Shown here: positions 26,308 to 35,912 of the stretch, one piece after another
How the letters are laid out: each line of letters starts with the position of its first letter
How positions within the stretch are numbered: position 1 is the stretch's first letter
From: an uncultured Alphaproteobacteria bacterium
GTDB taxonomy: Bacteria; Pseudomonadota; Alphaproteobacteria; RF32; CAG-239
Assembly: GCA_944393225.1 (NCBI GenBank)
Contig: CALXZK010000006.1
Location: 1 to 64,000 of the forward strand
Direction: 5' to 3'
Length of the DNA: 64,000 bases
Translations under genes and position numbers: made by a program
The notes under the pieces: model-generated
What the model saw: only the letters and a program-made list of their open reading frames with translations
Databases searched by the model: none
What the model was told of the DNA's origin: nothing

Positions 26308-28785
26308 TTAGGCAACGATATTGCAGATTTTGTTCGGAACAACAATAATCTTCTTAATTTCTTTACCTTCAAGCTGACGTTTCACATTTTCAACCGCCAA
26401 AGCTGCAGCCTCAACATCAGGGCGCGGAGCATCTTTCGGCATGGTGATAGTTCCGCGAACCTTACCGCAAATTTGTACGGCAATTGTCACTTCATTATCT
26501 TGTGCGAGTTTTGCATCGCCTTTCGGCCAAGCTTCGGTAATAACCAAAGTTGTCTTGCCCATACGAGCCCACATTTCTTCAGCCAAGTGCGGTGTGAACG
26601 GAGAAAGCAGTTTGAGCAAGTTCAAATACATTTCTTCAGGAATTTTCTCCATAGAACTCATATAGTTCACATATTCCATCAAAGAAGAAACGGCAGTATT
26701 GAACTTCATTTGGTCAATACGTTCGGTCACTTCCAAAATGCACTTGTGCATAGCACGCAAGTCTTTTTCAGAAGCTTTAACATCAGCAACCTTCTTGAAC
26801 AAGCCGTAAACTTTGTTCACAAAGCGGTATACACCCATCAAGCTTTCTTCTGACCACATAGCCACCTGATCAAATGGTCCGATAAACATTTCATACAAAC
26901 GAAATGTATCGGCACCATAAGCATCAACAATATCGTCAGGGTTGATAACATTGCCGCGAGATTTAGACATTTTCTCGCCGTTTTCAGCCAAAATCATACC
27001 ATGAGACGTACGTTTGTTGTAAGGCTCACTGGTTGGAACCAAACCACAATCATGAAGGAATTTGTGCCAGAAACGAGAATAAAGCAAGTGCAAGGTGGTG
27101 TGTTCCATACCGCCGTTATACCAATCCACATTCATCCAATAGTCAAGAGCTTCTTTAGAAGCAAATTCTTTTGTATTGTGAGGATCGCAATAACGTAAGA
27201 AATACCAAGAAGAACCTGCCCAGTTCGGCATGGTATCGGTTTCTCTGCGAGCATGACCACCGCATTTCGGACATTTAGCATTGAGCCAATCTCCGGCTTT
27301 AGAAAGCGGAGATTCACCTTCATCATTGGGATGATAATCCGGAACTTCCGGCAAAGTTAACGGCAATTCAGATTCCGGAATGGGTTGCCAACCGCATTTT
27401 TCGCAATAAACCATCGGAATTGGCTCACCCCAATAGCGTTGACGAGAGAAGACCCAGTCACGCAGTTTGAAGTTTACTTTAGCTTGGCCGAAACCGTTCT
27501 TAACGGCATAGTCGGTAGCAGCCTTCATGGCATCGGTTTTGTTCATACCGTCTAAGAAACCGGAATTGATGTGCGGACCATCTTCTTCAAAAGCTTTTTC
27601 AGAAATATCACCGCCATCCAAAACTTGAATAATCGGCAAGTTGAAAGCTTTGGCAAAGTCATAGTCGCGTTGGTCATGTGCCGGAACTGCCATAATTGCG
27701 CCGGTACCATAACCGGTCAAAACATAGTCGGAAATAAAGACCGGAATCAAGTCACCGGTATAAGGATTTTTAGCCTTAATACCTTTGAGTTCAACACCGG
27801 TTTTACTATCTGTCATTGTACGTTGCAAATCAGACTTTTTCGCGGTTTCATCAACATAGGCTTGAACTTCGGCAGCATTTTCAAACTTGTCCATCAATTC
27901 GGCAACAAATTTGTGTTCCGGTGCCATAACCATGTAAGTTACACCAAAAGCAGTATCCGGACGAGTGGTAAATACGGTTAATTTTCGGTCCAAAGATTCG
28001 CCGTTGTTGTCAGTTAAACCAAAGTCGAGCTCTGCACCTTCGGAACGACCAATCCAGTTGATTTGTTGAGATTTAACGCGGTCAATAAAGTCCACATCTT
28101 TCAAGTCATTAATCAATCTGTCGGCATATTTGGTAATGGCAATCATCCATTGTTCTTTATTTTTACGAACGACTTGTGCGCCGCAACGTTCGCAACAACC
28201 GTTAACAACTTCTTCGTTTGCCAGACCAACCTTACAGCTCGGGCACCAGTTGATGGCGATTTTATCTTTGTATGCCAAACCTTTTTCAAAGAATTTGATG
28301 AACATCCATTGTGTCCATTTATAATATTCTGGATCACAAGTAGAAATGCATCTGTCCCAGTCAAAACTGAAACCCAAAGACTTTAATTGACGGGTAAAGT
28401 TTTCAATATTGGCTTTGGTAGAAACAGCAGGATGCACACCGGTTTTAATGGCATAGTTTTCAGCCGGCAAACCAAAAGCATCAAAACCCATTGGATACAA
28501 AACATTAAAGCCTTGCATGCGTTTTTTACGAGAAATAACGTCAAGTGCGGTATAAGAACGCGGGTGACCAACGTGCAAACCGGCACCTGATGGGTAAGGG
28601 AACTCTACCAACGCATAAAATTTTTCTTTATTTTTATCGATTTCTACTTTGTAGGCTTTTTCTTTTTCCCAAATGGACTGCCATTTTTTTTCAATAGCTT
28701 TGAAGTTGTAGCGGTCTTCCAGTTTCCATTCCTTAGACCATTCATCAAAGCTTTTACCGTTATATCTATCACAATTTTCACACAT
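26308..28785 (-). CDS. leuS: Leucyl-tRNA synthetase
   Basis: Class I enzyme that charges tRNA-Leu. The 825 residues include the HIGH-type motif FPYPSGAGLHVGHPRSYTAL near 60, a zinc-type cluster CPSCKVGLANEEVVNGCCERC near 180, the editing (CP1) domain with TTRPDTAFGVTY and GTGAIMAVPAHDQRD, and the KMSKS motif KMSKSRGNVINPDD near 600. The C-terminal anticodon-binding domain ends IKKIIVVPNKICNIVA. Downstream of a DUF3576 lipoprotein gene, as in other Alphaproteobacteria. Confidence 0.97.
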   Translation of the reverse strand: MCENCDRYNGKSFDEWSKEWKLEDRYNFKAIEKKWQSIWEKEKAYKVEIDKNKEKFYALVEFPYPSGAGLHVGHPRSYTALDVISRKKRMQGFNVLYPMGFDAFGLPAENYAIKTGVHPAVSTKANIENFTRQLKSLGFSFDWDRCISTCDPEYYKWTQWMFIKFFEKGLAYKDKIAINWCPSCKVGLANEEVVNGCCERCGAQVVRKNKEQWMIAITKYADRLINDLKDVDFIDRVKSQQINWIGRSEGAELDFGLTDNNGESLDRKLTVFTTRPDTAFGVTYMVMAPEHKFVAELMDKFENAAEVQAYVDETAKKSDLQRTMTDSKTGVELKGIKAKNPYTGDLIPVFISDYVLTGYGTGAIMAVPAHDQRDYDFAKAFNLPIIQVLDGGDISEKAFEEDGPHINSGFLDGMNKTDAMKAATDYAVKNGFGQAKVNFKLRDWVFSRQRYWGEPIPMVYCEKCGWQPIPESELPLTLPEVPDYHPNDEGESPLSKAGDWLNAKCPKCGGHARRETDTMPNWAGSSWYFLRYCDPHNTKEFASKEALDYWMNVDWYNGGMEHTTLHLLYSRFWHKFLHDCGLVPTSEPYNKRTSHGMILAENGEKMSKSRGNVINPDDIVDAYGADTFRLYEMFIGPFDQVAMWSEESLMGVYRFVNKVYGLFKKVADVKASEKDLRAMHKCILEVTERIDQMKFNTAVSSLMEYVNYMSSMEKIPEEMYLNLLKLLSPFTPHLAEEMWARMGKTTLVITEAWPKGDAKLAQDNEVTIAVQICGKVRGTITMPKDAPRPDVEAAALAVENVKRQLEGKEIKKIIVVPNKICNIVA

Positions 28786-28809
28786 ATTTACTTTACCTTG
28801 TATTTGTTT

Positions 28810-29244
28810 TTATTGAATAAAACTTTGTTGATATAAAATTCTTGCTCTTTTTAAGATAGAGAGTTCAATCACTTGTTCCATCTCCAAAGACATATTTTCG
28901 GTTTGCCATTCCCCGTTCACGAGTTTTCGGCTTTGTCCTTTGACCTTAACCCCATCGGAACGCAACTCTTTAGAAAGAATTTGAACCTCAAGTTTGAACT
29001 GCTCTTTAGCTTTTTGTGATTCGTTATACCAGCCGGTTACAATCACCCCTGTATCTTGATTTTTGCTTTGAATGGGCATAAAGCCCAATTTGTCAAGAGA
29101 TGCTTGCCACAAGAACGGATTAACTTTCGATTCGCGAACTTCTTCTTGCGGTTTTTCTTCTGCCCACGGATTCCATTGTTGCATATAAGCACAACCGTTA
29201 AGCAGAAATGCACCGATTATCATCAGAGGGACAAACTTTTTCAT
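28810..29244 (-). CDS. DUF3576 family lipoprotein
   Basis: A 144-residue protein: MKKFVPLMIIGAFLLNGCAY is a lipoprotein signal (LNGC lipobox), then VNPFLWQASLDKLGFMPI and TGVIVTGWYNESQKAKEQFKL, typical of DUF3576, an alphaproteobacterial family encoded next to leuS. The start two codons after the first in-frame ATG has better spacing (about 8 bases) to AAGGAAA. Its function is unknown. Confidence 0.87.
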   Translation of the reverse strand: MKKFVPLMIIGAFLLNGCAYMQQWNPWAEEKPQEEVRESKVNPFLWQASLDKLGFMPIQSKNQDTGVIVTGWYNESQKAKEQFKLEVQILSKELRSDGVKVKGQSRKLVNGEWQTENMSLEMEQVIELSILKRARILYQQSFIQ

Positions 29245-29376
29245 CGTCATTTTCCTTCATTTTTTTCAAAATTAATTAAACCTATAATAATTTTGTTGAA
29301 AACACAATAGACTTAATGCAAAACTTCCACTAGAATGCATCAAAAGATTGAATAATTTTAATCAGGAAAAGAAAAA

Positions 29377-30720
29377 ATGAACACCATTCGCCAAACGGCG
29401 GTAGAAATGCTAAAAAATGTGCTGGAAGACAAAAACTTTTTCAGCGAAGTAAAAACGGAACAAAGCCAATTGTCCGCACAAGATTCGGCTTTTGCCAACA
29501 TGCTCATTTTAACCACCTTCAGACATCTGGTTTTCATCAAAAAAGTTTTGAAAAAATTTGTTAAGAAAAAACTTCCCGCTTCGGCAATCAACGGACAATA
29601 TGCTCTATTTTTAGGCACATGCGAAATTTTATATCTTAACACACCGGACTATGCCGTTATCAACTCCTATGTTGAGGTCACGAAACACATGGCAGACAAA
29701 TACGTTGCCGGTTTTGTTAATGCGGTTTTGCGCAATATTTGCAAGCAAAAAGAAGAACTCAAAAAAGAAGAAACGAATGAGTTCTTTCCACCTGAATTTT
29801 TCCATATTTTGAATCAAGATTACGGCAAAAAGACCATGCAAAAGATTCAAACCGCAGCCATGGTTGAACCCAAACTTGACATCACCGTCAAAAACAATGC
29901 CAAACATTGGGCAGAAACTTTGGGCGGACAACTTCTGCCGTCAGATACGATTCGTTTGGAAAATAACGGCAAAATAACAGCTTTGCAAGGCTATGCAAAC
30001 GGCGATTGGTGGGTTCAAGATTTTGCCGCCGCTTTGGCCGTTAAAGCTTTATCCGACATCAAAGACAAAAAAGTTTTGGATATGTGCGCCGCCCCAGGAG
30101 GCAAAACCGCTCAACTGATTAATAAGGGCGCTAAAGTTACGGCTTTAGATATATCCGCCGCACGCTTAAAAAAATTGCAAGAAAATCTGCAAAGATTACA
30201 CTTTAACGCTGAAGTTGTTTGTGCCGATGCTCTTGAATATATTAAGGAGTATAAAGAAGAAGGCTATGATGCCGTTTTGTTAGATGCCCCCTGCTCTGCC
30301 ACCGGCACGATTCGTCGCCACCCCGAGTTGGTTCATATCAAACGCCTGAAAGATGTTGAAAAGCAAGCCGAACTGCAAAAAGAGATTTTAGCGCAAACTC
30401 CAAAAATCTTAAAAGAAGGCGGTATCTTACTTTACTGCACCTGCTCCATTTCCAAATTAGAGGGTGAAAAGCAAATTGCTGCCTTTTTAGAAGCCAACCC
30501 GACCTTCAAAATCGTTCCGATAACCTCACAAGAACTCTGCGGAACAGATGCTCTGAATGAAATCATCACTGATGAAGGTTTTATCCGCACTTTACCGCAA
30601 CATTTAGCAAACTATGGCGGTACCGATTCGTTTTTTGTTGCCCGATTGAAAAAAGGAAGCCTGAATGTTCTTCAAAAAAAATCACGTTCAAACCGAAAAT
30701 ATCAACATCACTACCGATGA
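29377..30720 (+). CDS. rsmB: 16S rRNA (cytosine-967-C5)-methyltransferase
   Basis: The 447 residues have the N-terminal NusB-like RNA-binding domain (TIRQTAVEMLKNVLED) and a Rossmann methyltransferase core: KKVLDMCAAPGGKTAQL near 235 (SAM site), LDAPCSATGTIRRHPE near 305 (catalytic loop with Cys) and LLYCTCSISKLEGEKQI near 355 (second Cys). The last 19 codons overlap the next gene by 56 bases. Confidence 0.93.
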   Translation: MNTIRQTAVEMLKNVLEDKNFFSEVKTEQSQLSAQDSAFANMLILTTFRHLVFIKKVLKKFVKKKLPASAINGQYALFLGTCEILYLNTPDYAVINSYVEVTKHMADKYVAGFVNAVLRNICKQKEELKKEETNEFFPPEFFHILNQDYGKKTMQKIQTAAMVEPKLDITVKNNAKHWAETLGGQLLPSDTIRLENNGKITALQGYANGDWWVQDFAAALAVKALSDIKDKKVLDMCAAPGGKTAQLINKGAKVTALDISAARLKKLQENLQRLHFNAEVVCADALEYIKEYKEEGYDAVLLDAPCSATGTIRRHPELVHIKRLKDVEKQAELQKEILAQTPKILKEGGILLYCTCSISKLEGEKQIAAFLEANPTFKIVPITSQELCGTDALNEIITDEGFIRTLPQHLANYGGTDSFFVARLKKGSLNVLQKKSRSNRKYQHHYR

Positions 30721-31609
30721 AAAACCGATCTATGTTCTCGGCGATGATGATTTAGCCCTATTCTTAACGGCCAAGCTCCAAGAAAACGGTCAAAAAAGCA
30801 TTTTGCTGACAACATCGGCACCGGCTCTCAAATACAAAAATATCGACATCAACTTAAAAGAAGAATACAACCTGCAAAAAAACGATATTCAACTGACAAC
30901 AACTTCATATGTCAGCCAAACGCCGACTGCCATTCTGATTGCCTGCAAAATAAACTCTTTCCGTGCACATTTAACACTTCTGCCCAAAATGCAAAATTTT
31001 GATGCGCCCGTGGTTTATTTCAACCCCATGTCAGATCTGACGGAAATACAACCTTTATTCGGCTATTCTTTTTACAAAGCCTATTTCAACGGCTACTTAA
31101 GCCTTAACGGCTCAAACTTAACGGCAAGTGGCTTAATGCCGGAAATCATCGTTTCGGCAAAAAAAGAAAATGATGAAAAACTTGTCGTTGAACAAATTTT
31201 GTCACTGACCGGTTTAAAAATATCCGTCCAAGAAAAAGATATTTGCAATTTTTGGAAAAACAATTCCGCCCGTCTTATCGGCTATTTGGCAACCATGCCC
31301 AAACAACATATTACCGACCTTTTAAACACCAATGACGGCAAAGAACATCTTATGGCAGCTGCTCGCGAAATCTGCTCTCTTGCCAAATTTGAAAAAGTCA
31401 AACTTTCCGGAGATGAAATCATTCGTGAATTGTTAGATACGCCACGCAATTTCTATTACAAAAAAAACAATTTTTCCAAAATTGAAAATGCCTCACAACT
31501 GGAAAAACTTTATAATATGTTAAGCGAAAAAGCTCGAACTTATAAATGTAAAATTCCCGAACTTAACCAAATGATAAAAGAAAATTACGAATATCTCTTA
31601 AAAAAATAG
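30665..31609 (+). CDS. Ketopantoate-reductase-like protein, divergent
   Basis: A 314-residue protein that starts after a short tail with IYVLGDDDLALFLTAKLQEN, followed by KSILLTTS, which resembles the nucleotide-binding start of ApbA/PanE-type dehydrogenases, but the glycine motif (GxGxxG) is degenerate (GDDDLA). The middle holds TPTAILIACKINSFRAHL and the C-terminal part is helical, as in PanE. It may have lost redox activity. It overlaps rsmB by 56 bases. The family assignment is tentative. Confidence 0.55.
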   Translation: MFFKKNHVQTENINITTDEKPIYVLGDDDLALFLTAKLQENGQKSILLTTSAPALKYKNIDINLKEEYNLQKNDIQLTTTSYVSQTPTAILIACKINSFRAHLTLLPKMQNFDAPVVYFNPMSDLTEIQPLFGYSFYKAYFNGYLSLNGSNLTASGLMPEIIVSAKKENDEKLVVEQILSLTGLKISVQEKDICNFWKNNSARLIGYLATMPKQHITDLLNTNDGKEHLMAAAREICSLAKFEKVKLSGDEIIRELLDTPRNFYYKKNNFSKIENASQLEKLYNMLSEKARTYKCKIPELNQMIKENYEYLLKK

Positions 31610-31694
31610 GCACGGCATAATTTATGATTGATGCTTGAAGAAAACACAAAAACAAGATATAACATGGTTAATATAAAATTATGGGGCTTTTACC

Positions 31695-32771
31695 ATGACA
31701 AATGAGTTCATTTTAACTTTAATTACTTTGGTTGCAGGTCTTTCTTTCGGTTTTACCGGTTTTTATGTTTATGCGCAAAAAGCACAAACATTAACTTCCG
31801 CATTCTTGAAAAAAGAACTGGCTTTTGCCCCAATTTATATCAGCAGTGTCGCCCTCCTCACTCTTTTATACTTCATCACCCCGACGGAAGATGATTTCAT
31901 TCATAACTTTTCTGCCTTAGAATTGTTTATTCCGCTTTTGCTTGCCGGCATCTGCTATTTTCTGACCTTATTTGCCAAAACCGCAAAATTTATTAATATT
32001 TTTTTGATTTTGGCAACGGCTGTTTCGGTTTATTTTCTGCCTACCGATTTTTTGATGTTCGAAGGCTACCTCCCATTATGGGCTGACCGCCTCGTCATCA
32101 TCTTGTTATGGTCTGTTTTTTCTTGTTTTTACTATATTTTGAATGGTGTTGACGGCATTTTACCGATTTTCAATGCCTCTTATCTGATTTGTTTAATGGT
32201 TCTTGCCTTGTTTGATGCCGCTCCCGTGCTTTACGGTTTAATCGGCTTAGCCTTGTTATGTATCAATAGCTCATTTATGGTTTATAACTGGTTTCCCTCA
32301 CGCATAAGCTTAAGCAACAATTCTTGCAAAATTTTTGGTTTTATGTTGGGCGGCATTATGACATTTGCCGGTTCAGAGAATTTGGCACCATGCTTTTCAG
32401 TTGTTTTAACTTTGTTTGCGATTGAACTTTTGCAAAGCATTTTCAAAAAACTTTCTTTGCGCGACCGCTATGCCGAATTAAACAACAACACTATTTGTTA
32501 TCAGGCACACATCAGAGGTCTTACACCCGATCAAGTTTGCTTTGCCATTTTCAAAATTCAGATTTTATTTATAATTTTAGGCAGTTTTCAAGCCTATCTT
32601 CCCAACAACTATTCTTTACCGATTGCCTCTTTAATCTTAGCGACATGGTTCTTAAACAAGCTCAAAAATTGGGATGAACCGATACAAAGCCTAAAAGAAA
32701 TCAATCAAGAATTTGTAAAAGACTTGCGCCAAAACATCAATGACATAAAAAACACCTTAAACAGAGATTAG
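31695..32771 (+). CDS. Polytopic membrane protein, MraY/WecA-like (divergent)
   Basis: A 358-residue protein with about ten hydrophobic segments. YILNGVDGILP near 150 and YNWFPSRISLSNNSCKIFGF near 200 correspond to the NxxDGxDG and 'NFxPAKIFMGDxGS' regions of polyprenyl-phosphate sugar-phosphate transferases, but the catalytic Asp of the second motif is Asn here, and the first DD pair is absent. I infer a PNPT-family relative that may be inactive. It ends one base before the TPR protein gene. Confidence 0.55.
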   Translation: MTNEFILTLITLVAGLSFGFTGFYVYAQKAQTLTSAFLKKELAFAPIYISSVALLTLLYFITPTEDDFIHNFSALELFIPLLLAGICYFLTLFAKTAKFINIFLILATAVSVYFLPTDFLMFEGYLPLWADRLVIILLWSVFSCFYYILNGVDGILPIFNASYLICLMVLALFDAAPVLYGLIGLALLCINSSFMVYNWFPSRISLSNNSCKIFGFMLGGIMTFAGSENLAPCFSVVLTLFAIELLQSIFKKLSLRDRYAELNNNTICYQAHIRGLTPDQVCFAIFKIQILFIILGSFQAYLPNNYSLPIASLILATWFLNKLKNWDEPIQSLKEINQEFVKDLRQNINDIKNTLNRD

Positions 32772-32772
32772 C

Positions 32773-34140
32773 ATGAACTTATTGAACAAAATAAAACAAA
32801 TGTTTTTCTCATCCGGTTCCAAACAAGATGAACCGGAGTTTGTTTTTGACATCAATAATCTGATAAAATTCAAAGTTGTTGTCATTGAGTTTTCCGACAA
32901 TGTAGAAAGCCGAAGCGGTGAAATCATCGCCAAAAAGCTCCAACAACAAGAAGGATTGGAAGTTTCTTACTTTGATGATCCTTTCCCCAAAAACTTTCTC
33001 AATTTAGATAATCGCACCCTGTTTGACCTAATTGACAGAGGTCTTAACATCATTGACCATACACATGCCGATGTTTTAATTTGGGGTTATCGCGAAGGTG
33101 ATAAAATCCGCATCAATTTTCAAAATGCCAAACAATATGAAAAAGATGACAATGCGTTCATCTCTTTAATGGATAGTTTTTACATTCCGGCAGATTTGAG
33201 CAGTTCCGAGGTTGATTTCCCCACTGCTTTAAACAACCTGATTTACGGCGGTGTAATCAGTGCCATCAACCCGCACAATAAAGAAACACAAATTCAAAAG
33301 AAATTCCTTTTGAAAAAAATCATCAACAGTTTATCAAAAGACAATTCCGCAAAATCATTGTCCATTGAATATATGCCCTATATCATGAATTTGCTTGGCA
33401 TCATTTATTTGAGTTATGCCTATGACCGAGGCGATGGTAAAGATTATAAAATTGTCAAAAACTTGTTTGATACGGCACTAAATCATCAAGATTTAATCAA
33501 AAACCCCATTCACCTTGGCTGCATCTACAACCACTTGGGACAACTTTATGATGCCTCAAGCGAATATTCCGCTAAACGTCCTATAAACCATCTGCGTAAC
33601 GCCATCAGCTACTTCAGACAAGCACAAAAATATTTAACCAAGTACAATTATCCCTACGATTATGGTTATATATCTTATCGCCTATCGCAGTTATTCTACA
33701 CTTACTGGCGACAGAAAGATGATATTCAGGCCCTGCGCGATGCTGCTTTCCAATTACGTGAAGCCGAAAAAATTTATACCTATGCTCTTTTCCCCGAATT
33801 TTGGGCAAATATCCAAGGCGAGCTGGCTCACATGTTGTCTTTACTCGGAAACTTCAGCAATAGTGAAGAGCTTTGCGAATTGGCTATTGCCGCTTATAAA
33901 AATCGTCAAAAAGTAATAACCGAAAAAAGAGACCCGCTGGAATGGGCTAATATTCAAACCCGCATCGGTGAAATTTACTATCGCTTAGGCAAAAACGGTG
34001 AAGACAAATCTTTGCTGGAAGAAGCTTTGGAATATTTTCACGATGCTTTATATGTATATGAAGATAAACAAATGGCTGAAGAAGCCAAAAAAGTTTCAAC
34101 AGACATAGCCAAAGCCAGCCATAGCCTCAATTTTTTGTGA
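32773..34140 (+). CDS. TPR-repeat protein with an N-terminal unknown domain
   Basis: A 455-residue cytoplasmic protein. The first 150 residues (FKVVVIEFSDNVESRSGEI, then ADVLIWGYREGDKIRINF) look like an alpha/beta domain seen in some TPR proteins; the rest has repeated helices (YNHLGQLYDASSEYSAK, WANIQGELAHMLSLLGNF, WANIQTRIGEIYYRLGKN) with the TPR pattern. Its partner is unknown. It follows the membrane protein with one base between, so the two are probably linked in function. Confidence 0.75.
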   Translation: MNLLNKIKQMFFSSGSKQDEPEFVFDINNLIKFKVVVIEFSDNVESRSGEIIAKKLQQQEGLEVSYFDDPFPKNFLNLDNRTLFDLIDRGLNIIDHTHADVLIWGYREGDKIRINFQNAKQYEKDDNAFISLMDSFYIPADLSSSEVDFPTALNNLIYGGVISAINPHNKETQIQKKFLLKKIINSLSKDNSAKSLSIEYMPYIMNLLGIIYLSYAYDRGDGKDYKIVKNLFDTALNHQDLIKNPIHLGCIYNHLGQLYDASSEYSAKRPINHLRNAISYFRQAQKYLTKYNYPYDYGYISYRLSQLFYTYWRQKDDIQALRDAAFQLREAEKIYTYALFPEFWANIQGELAHMLSLLGNFSNSEELCELAIAAYKNRQKVITEKRDPLEWANIQTRIGEIYYRLGKNGEDKSLLEEALEYFHDALYVYEDKQMAEEAKKVSTDIAKASHSLNFL

Positions 34141-34147
34141 GGAGAAG

Positions 34148-34612
34148 ATGATTTTTCGCTCAATCATGAACACCCCTTGCGGAAACATCTTGCTTGAAGC
34201 CGAAAACGACCAATTAATCGGTTGCCGATTTATTTTTGCTTCATCAACCACAAATACCAATCAAGAAACCCCATTCTTACAAAATGTAAAAAAACAATTG
34301 GAAGAATATTTTTCCGGCACAAGAAAATCTTTTGATATTAAATTAGCTCCCGCAGGAACCGCTTTTCAACAAAGCGTATGGCAAGCCTTGCAAAAAATCC
34401 CTTACGGACAAACAGCGAGTTATAAAGATATTGCTGAAAAAATTCATAATTCCAAAGCCTTCCGCGCCGTTGGTATGGCAAATAACAAAAACCCCATAGC
34501 CATAATCATTCCTTGTCACCGCGTTATTGGAAGCAACGGCAAGTTAGTGGGCTATGCCGGAGGCTTAGATTTGAAACAACAACTTTTAGAATTAGAACAA
34601 AATAACCTATAA
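34148..34612 (+). CDS. ogt: Methylated-DNA-protein-cysteine methyltransferase
   Basis: A 154-residue O6-alkylguanine repair protein. The active-site string IPCHRVIGSNGKLVGYAGG near 120 includes the acceptor Cys and the asparagine hinge; QQSVWQALQKIPYGQTASY is the helix-turn-helix that enters DNA. GAGG lies before the start, seven bases after the TPR gene stop. Confidence 0.94.
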   Translation: MIFRSIMNTPCGNILLEAENDQLIGCRFIFASSTTNTNQETPFLQNVKKQLEEYFSGTRKSFDIKLAPAGTAFQQSVWQALQKIPYGQTASYKDIAEKIHNSKAFRAVGMANNKNPIAIIIPCHRVIGSNGKLVGYAGGLDLKQQLLELEQNNL

Positions 34613-34622
34613 GAGAAAAAAT

Positions 34623-34964
34623 ATGAGACAATTTTATCCGTTAATTCTTTTAACCATATCAAACGTATTCATGACTTTTGCCTGGTACGGACACCTCAAG
34701 TTCAAATCCACGGCATTATGGATTGTCATCTTAGCCAGCTGGGGCATTGCTTTTTTTGAATATATTTTTCAAGTTCCGGCAAACCGTATCGGACACGAGT
34801 TTTTTAGTGCCGCCCAATTAAAAATCATGCAAGAAGCCATCACCATCATTGTCTTTTGCATATTTTCAATTCTGTATCTAAAAGAAGACTTAAAATGGAA
34901 CTATCTTGTCGGCTTTGCCTTGATTTTACTCGCCGTCTTTTTTGTATTCAAAAAGTGGAATTGA
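34623..34964 (+). CDS. DUF486 (DMT-like) small membrane protein
   Basis: A 113-residue protein with four hydrophobic segments: LILLTISNVFMTFAWYGHLK, ILASWGIAFFEYIFQVPANR and AITIIVFCIFSILYLKEDLK, all typical of DUF486, relatives of small multidrug-type transporters. The function is unknown. It is the last chromosomal gene before the accessory island. Confidence 0.9.
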   Translation: MRQFYPLILLTISNVFMTFAWYGHLKFKSTALWIVILASWGIAFFEYIFQVPANRIGHEFFSAAQLKIMQEAITIIVFCIFSILYLKEDLKWNYLVGFALILLAVFFVFKKWN

Positions 34965-35005
34965 AATACCCAAGGGTCCTAGGCTCCAATTCCACTCTCC
35001 TCAAC

Positions 35006-35034
35006 AAAAAAAGCCCGCTTTTGCAGGCTTTTTT
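35006..35034. terminator. Terminator at the left border of the island
   Basis: Stem AAAAAAGCC(C)GC / GC(A)GGCTTTTTT, beginning 42 bases after the DUF486 stop. Its T run directly abuts TGGCGGAG, the same string as the tRNA-Ser 3' end. Confidence 0.75.
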
Positions 35035-35035
35035 A

Positions 35036-35226
35036 TGGCGGAGTAGTAAATCTCAACGGTATTAAGCATACTAAATCAAAAACACTCCAATCCCAAATAA
35101 CAGGGAATCTACAGGGAATTTCACTACGATTCTCTCCTCCATACCATCATGTTTACCTTGAATTACTTAGCTTACAAAAAAATCCCTCCCCAAATTATCA
35201 GGGAATTTAAAATTAAATACAGGGAT
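35036..35226. repeat. Possible left attachment end: tRNA-Ser tail string and CAGGGAA direct repeats
   Basis: TGGCGGAG at 35036-35043 equals the reverse complement of the tRNA-Ser 3' end (56927-56934), in the same orientation. Four copies of CAGGGA(A/T) follow at 35101, 35112, 35199 and 35220, like the arm-type sites bound by integrases. Together with the gene content this suggests an island spanning to 56,926. The 342-base stretch between the DUF486 gene and the nuclease gene holds nothing else coding. Confidence 0.45.
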
Positions 35227-35306
35227 AAGTATGTTTGTTTTTTTAATTCTTTTTTATATATTTCATAATATGACTATGTAAATAACTAACATTTTTTTAT
35301 AAGCAA

Positions 35307-35912
35307 ATGAATGAAAAACATCTTAAATGTGCATTAATTGATTATCTTATGGAAAATTATCCAACGGCTCTTTTAATTGGCGTTGAAATTCCTTTTATCT
35401 CAATGAGAAGACGAGTAGATGTTTTGATGATTACTGAAGAAAAACAATTAATTGCTTTTGAAATAAAGAGTGATCAAGACAATCTAACTCGTCTTAATGG
35501 GCAAATATCAGATTATAAAAAAACTTTTGATAAATTATATATTGTAACATCTAACAAATATAAAAATATTTGCAAAATGATACCTAATGGCATAGGTTGC
35601 CTTTATTGTAATGATCAAACTATAAAAATTCTTAGAGAATCCAAAACAATAAAACGCCTATCTAAAAAAAACTTATCATTTTTCATTCAGCAAAGTGATT
35701 TCCAGATGATGGGGTATAAAAATTTATCTATAATTGATGCAAGAAAAAAAATTATTAATTCCACTACTACTGATTTATTACGCAATTTTGCTATAAACAG
35801 TATTTTAAAAAGATATTCAAAAAGATTTACACTTTTTAAGAAATATAAAGAAACAAAAACGTCTATCTCTGATCTTGATTATCTAACAAAGTCATTTGAA
35901 CTTCATCTTTAA
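35307..35912 (+). CDS. sce7726-like PD-(D/E)XK nuclease-fold protein
   Basis: A 201-residue protein. RRRVDVLMITEEKQLIAFEIKSDQDN, read in pieces, gives D near 35 and E-x-K near 52 (FEIKS), the catalytic pattern of the PD-(D/E)XK fold, as in restriction-type and sce7726 family proteins. The rest is basic and helical. No membrane segment. It converges on the beta-family gene with 50 bases of overlapping ends. The cargo position and AT-rich composition point to recent transfer. Confidence 0.65.
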   Translation: MNEKHLKCALIDYLMENYPTALLIGVEIPFISMRRRVDVLMITEEKQLIAFEIKSDQDNLTRLNGQISDYKKTFDKLYIVTSNKYKNICKMIPNGIGCLYCNDQTIKILRESKTIKRLSKKNLSFFIQQSDFQMMGYKNLSIIDARKKIINSTTTDLLRNFAINSILKRYSKRFTLFKKYKETKTSISDLDYLTKSFELHL

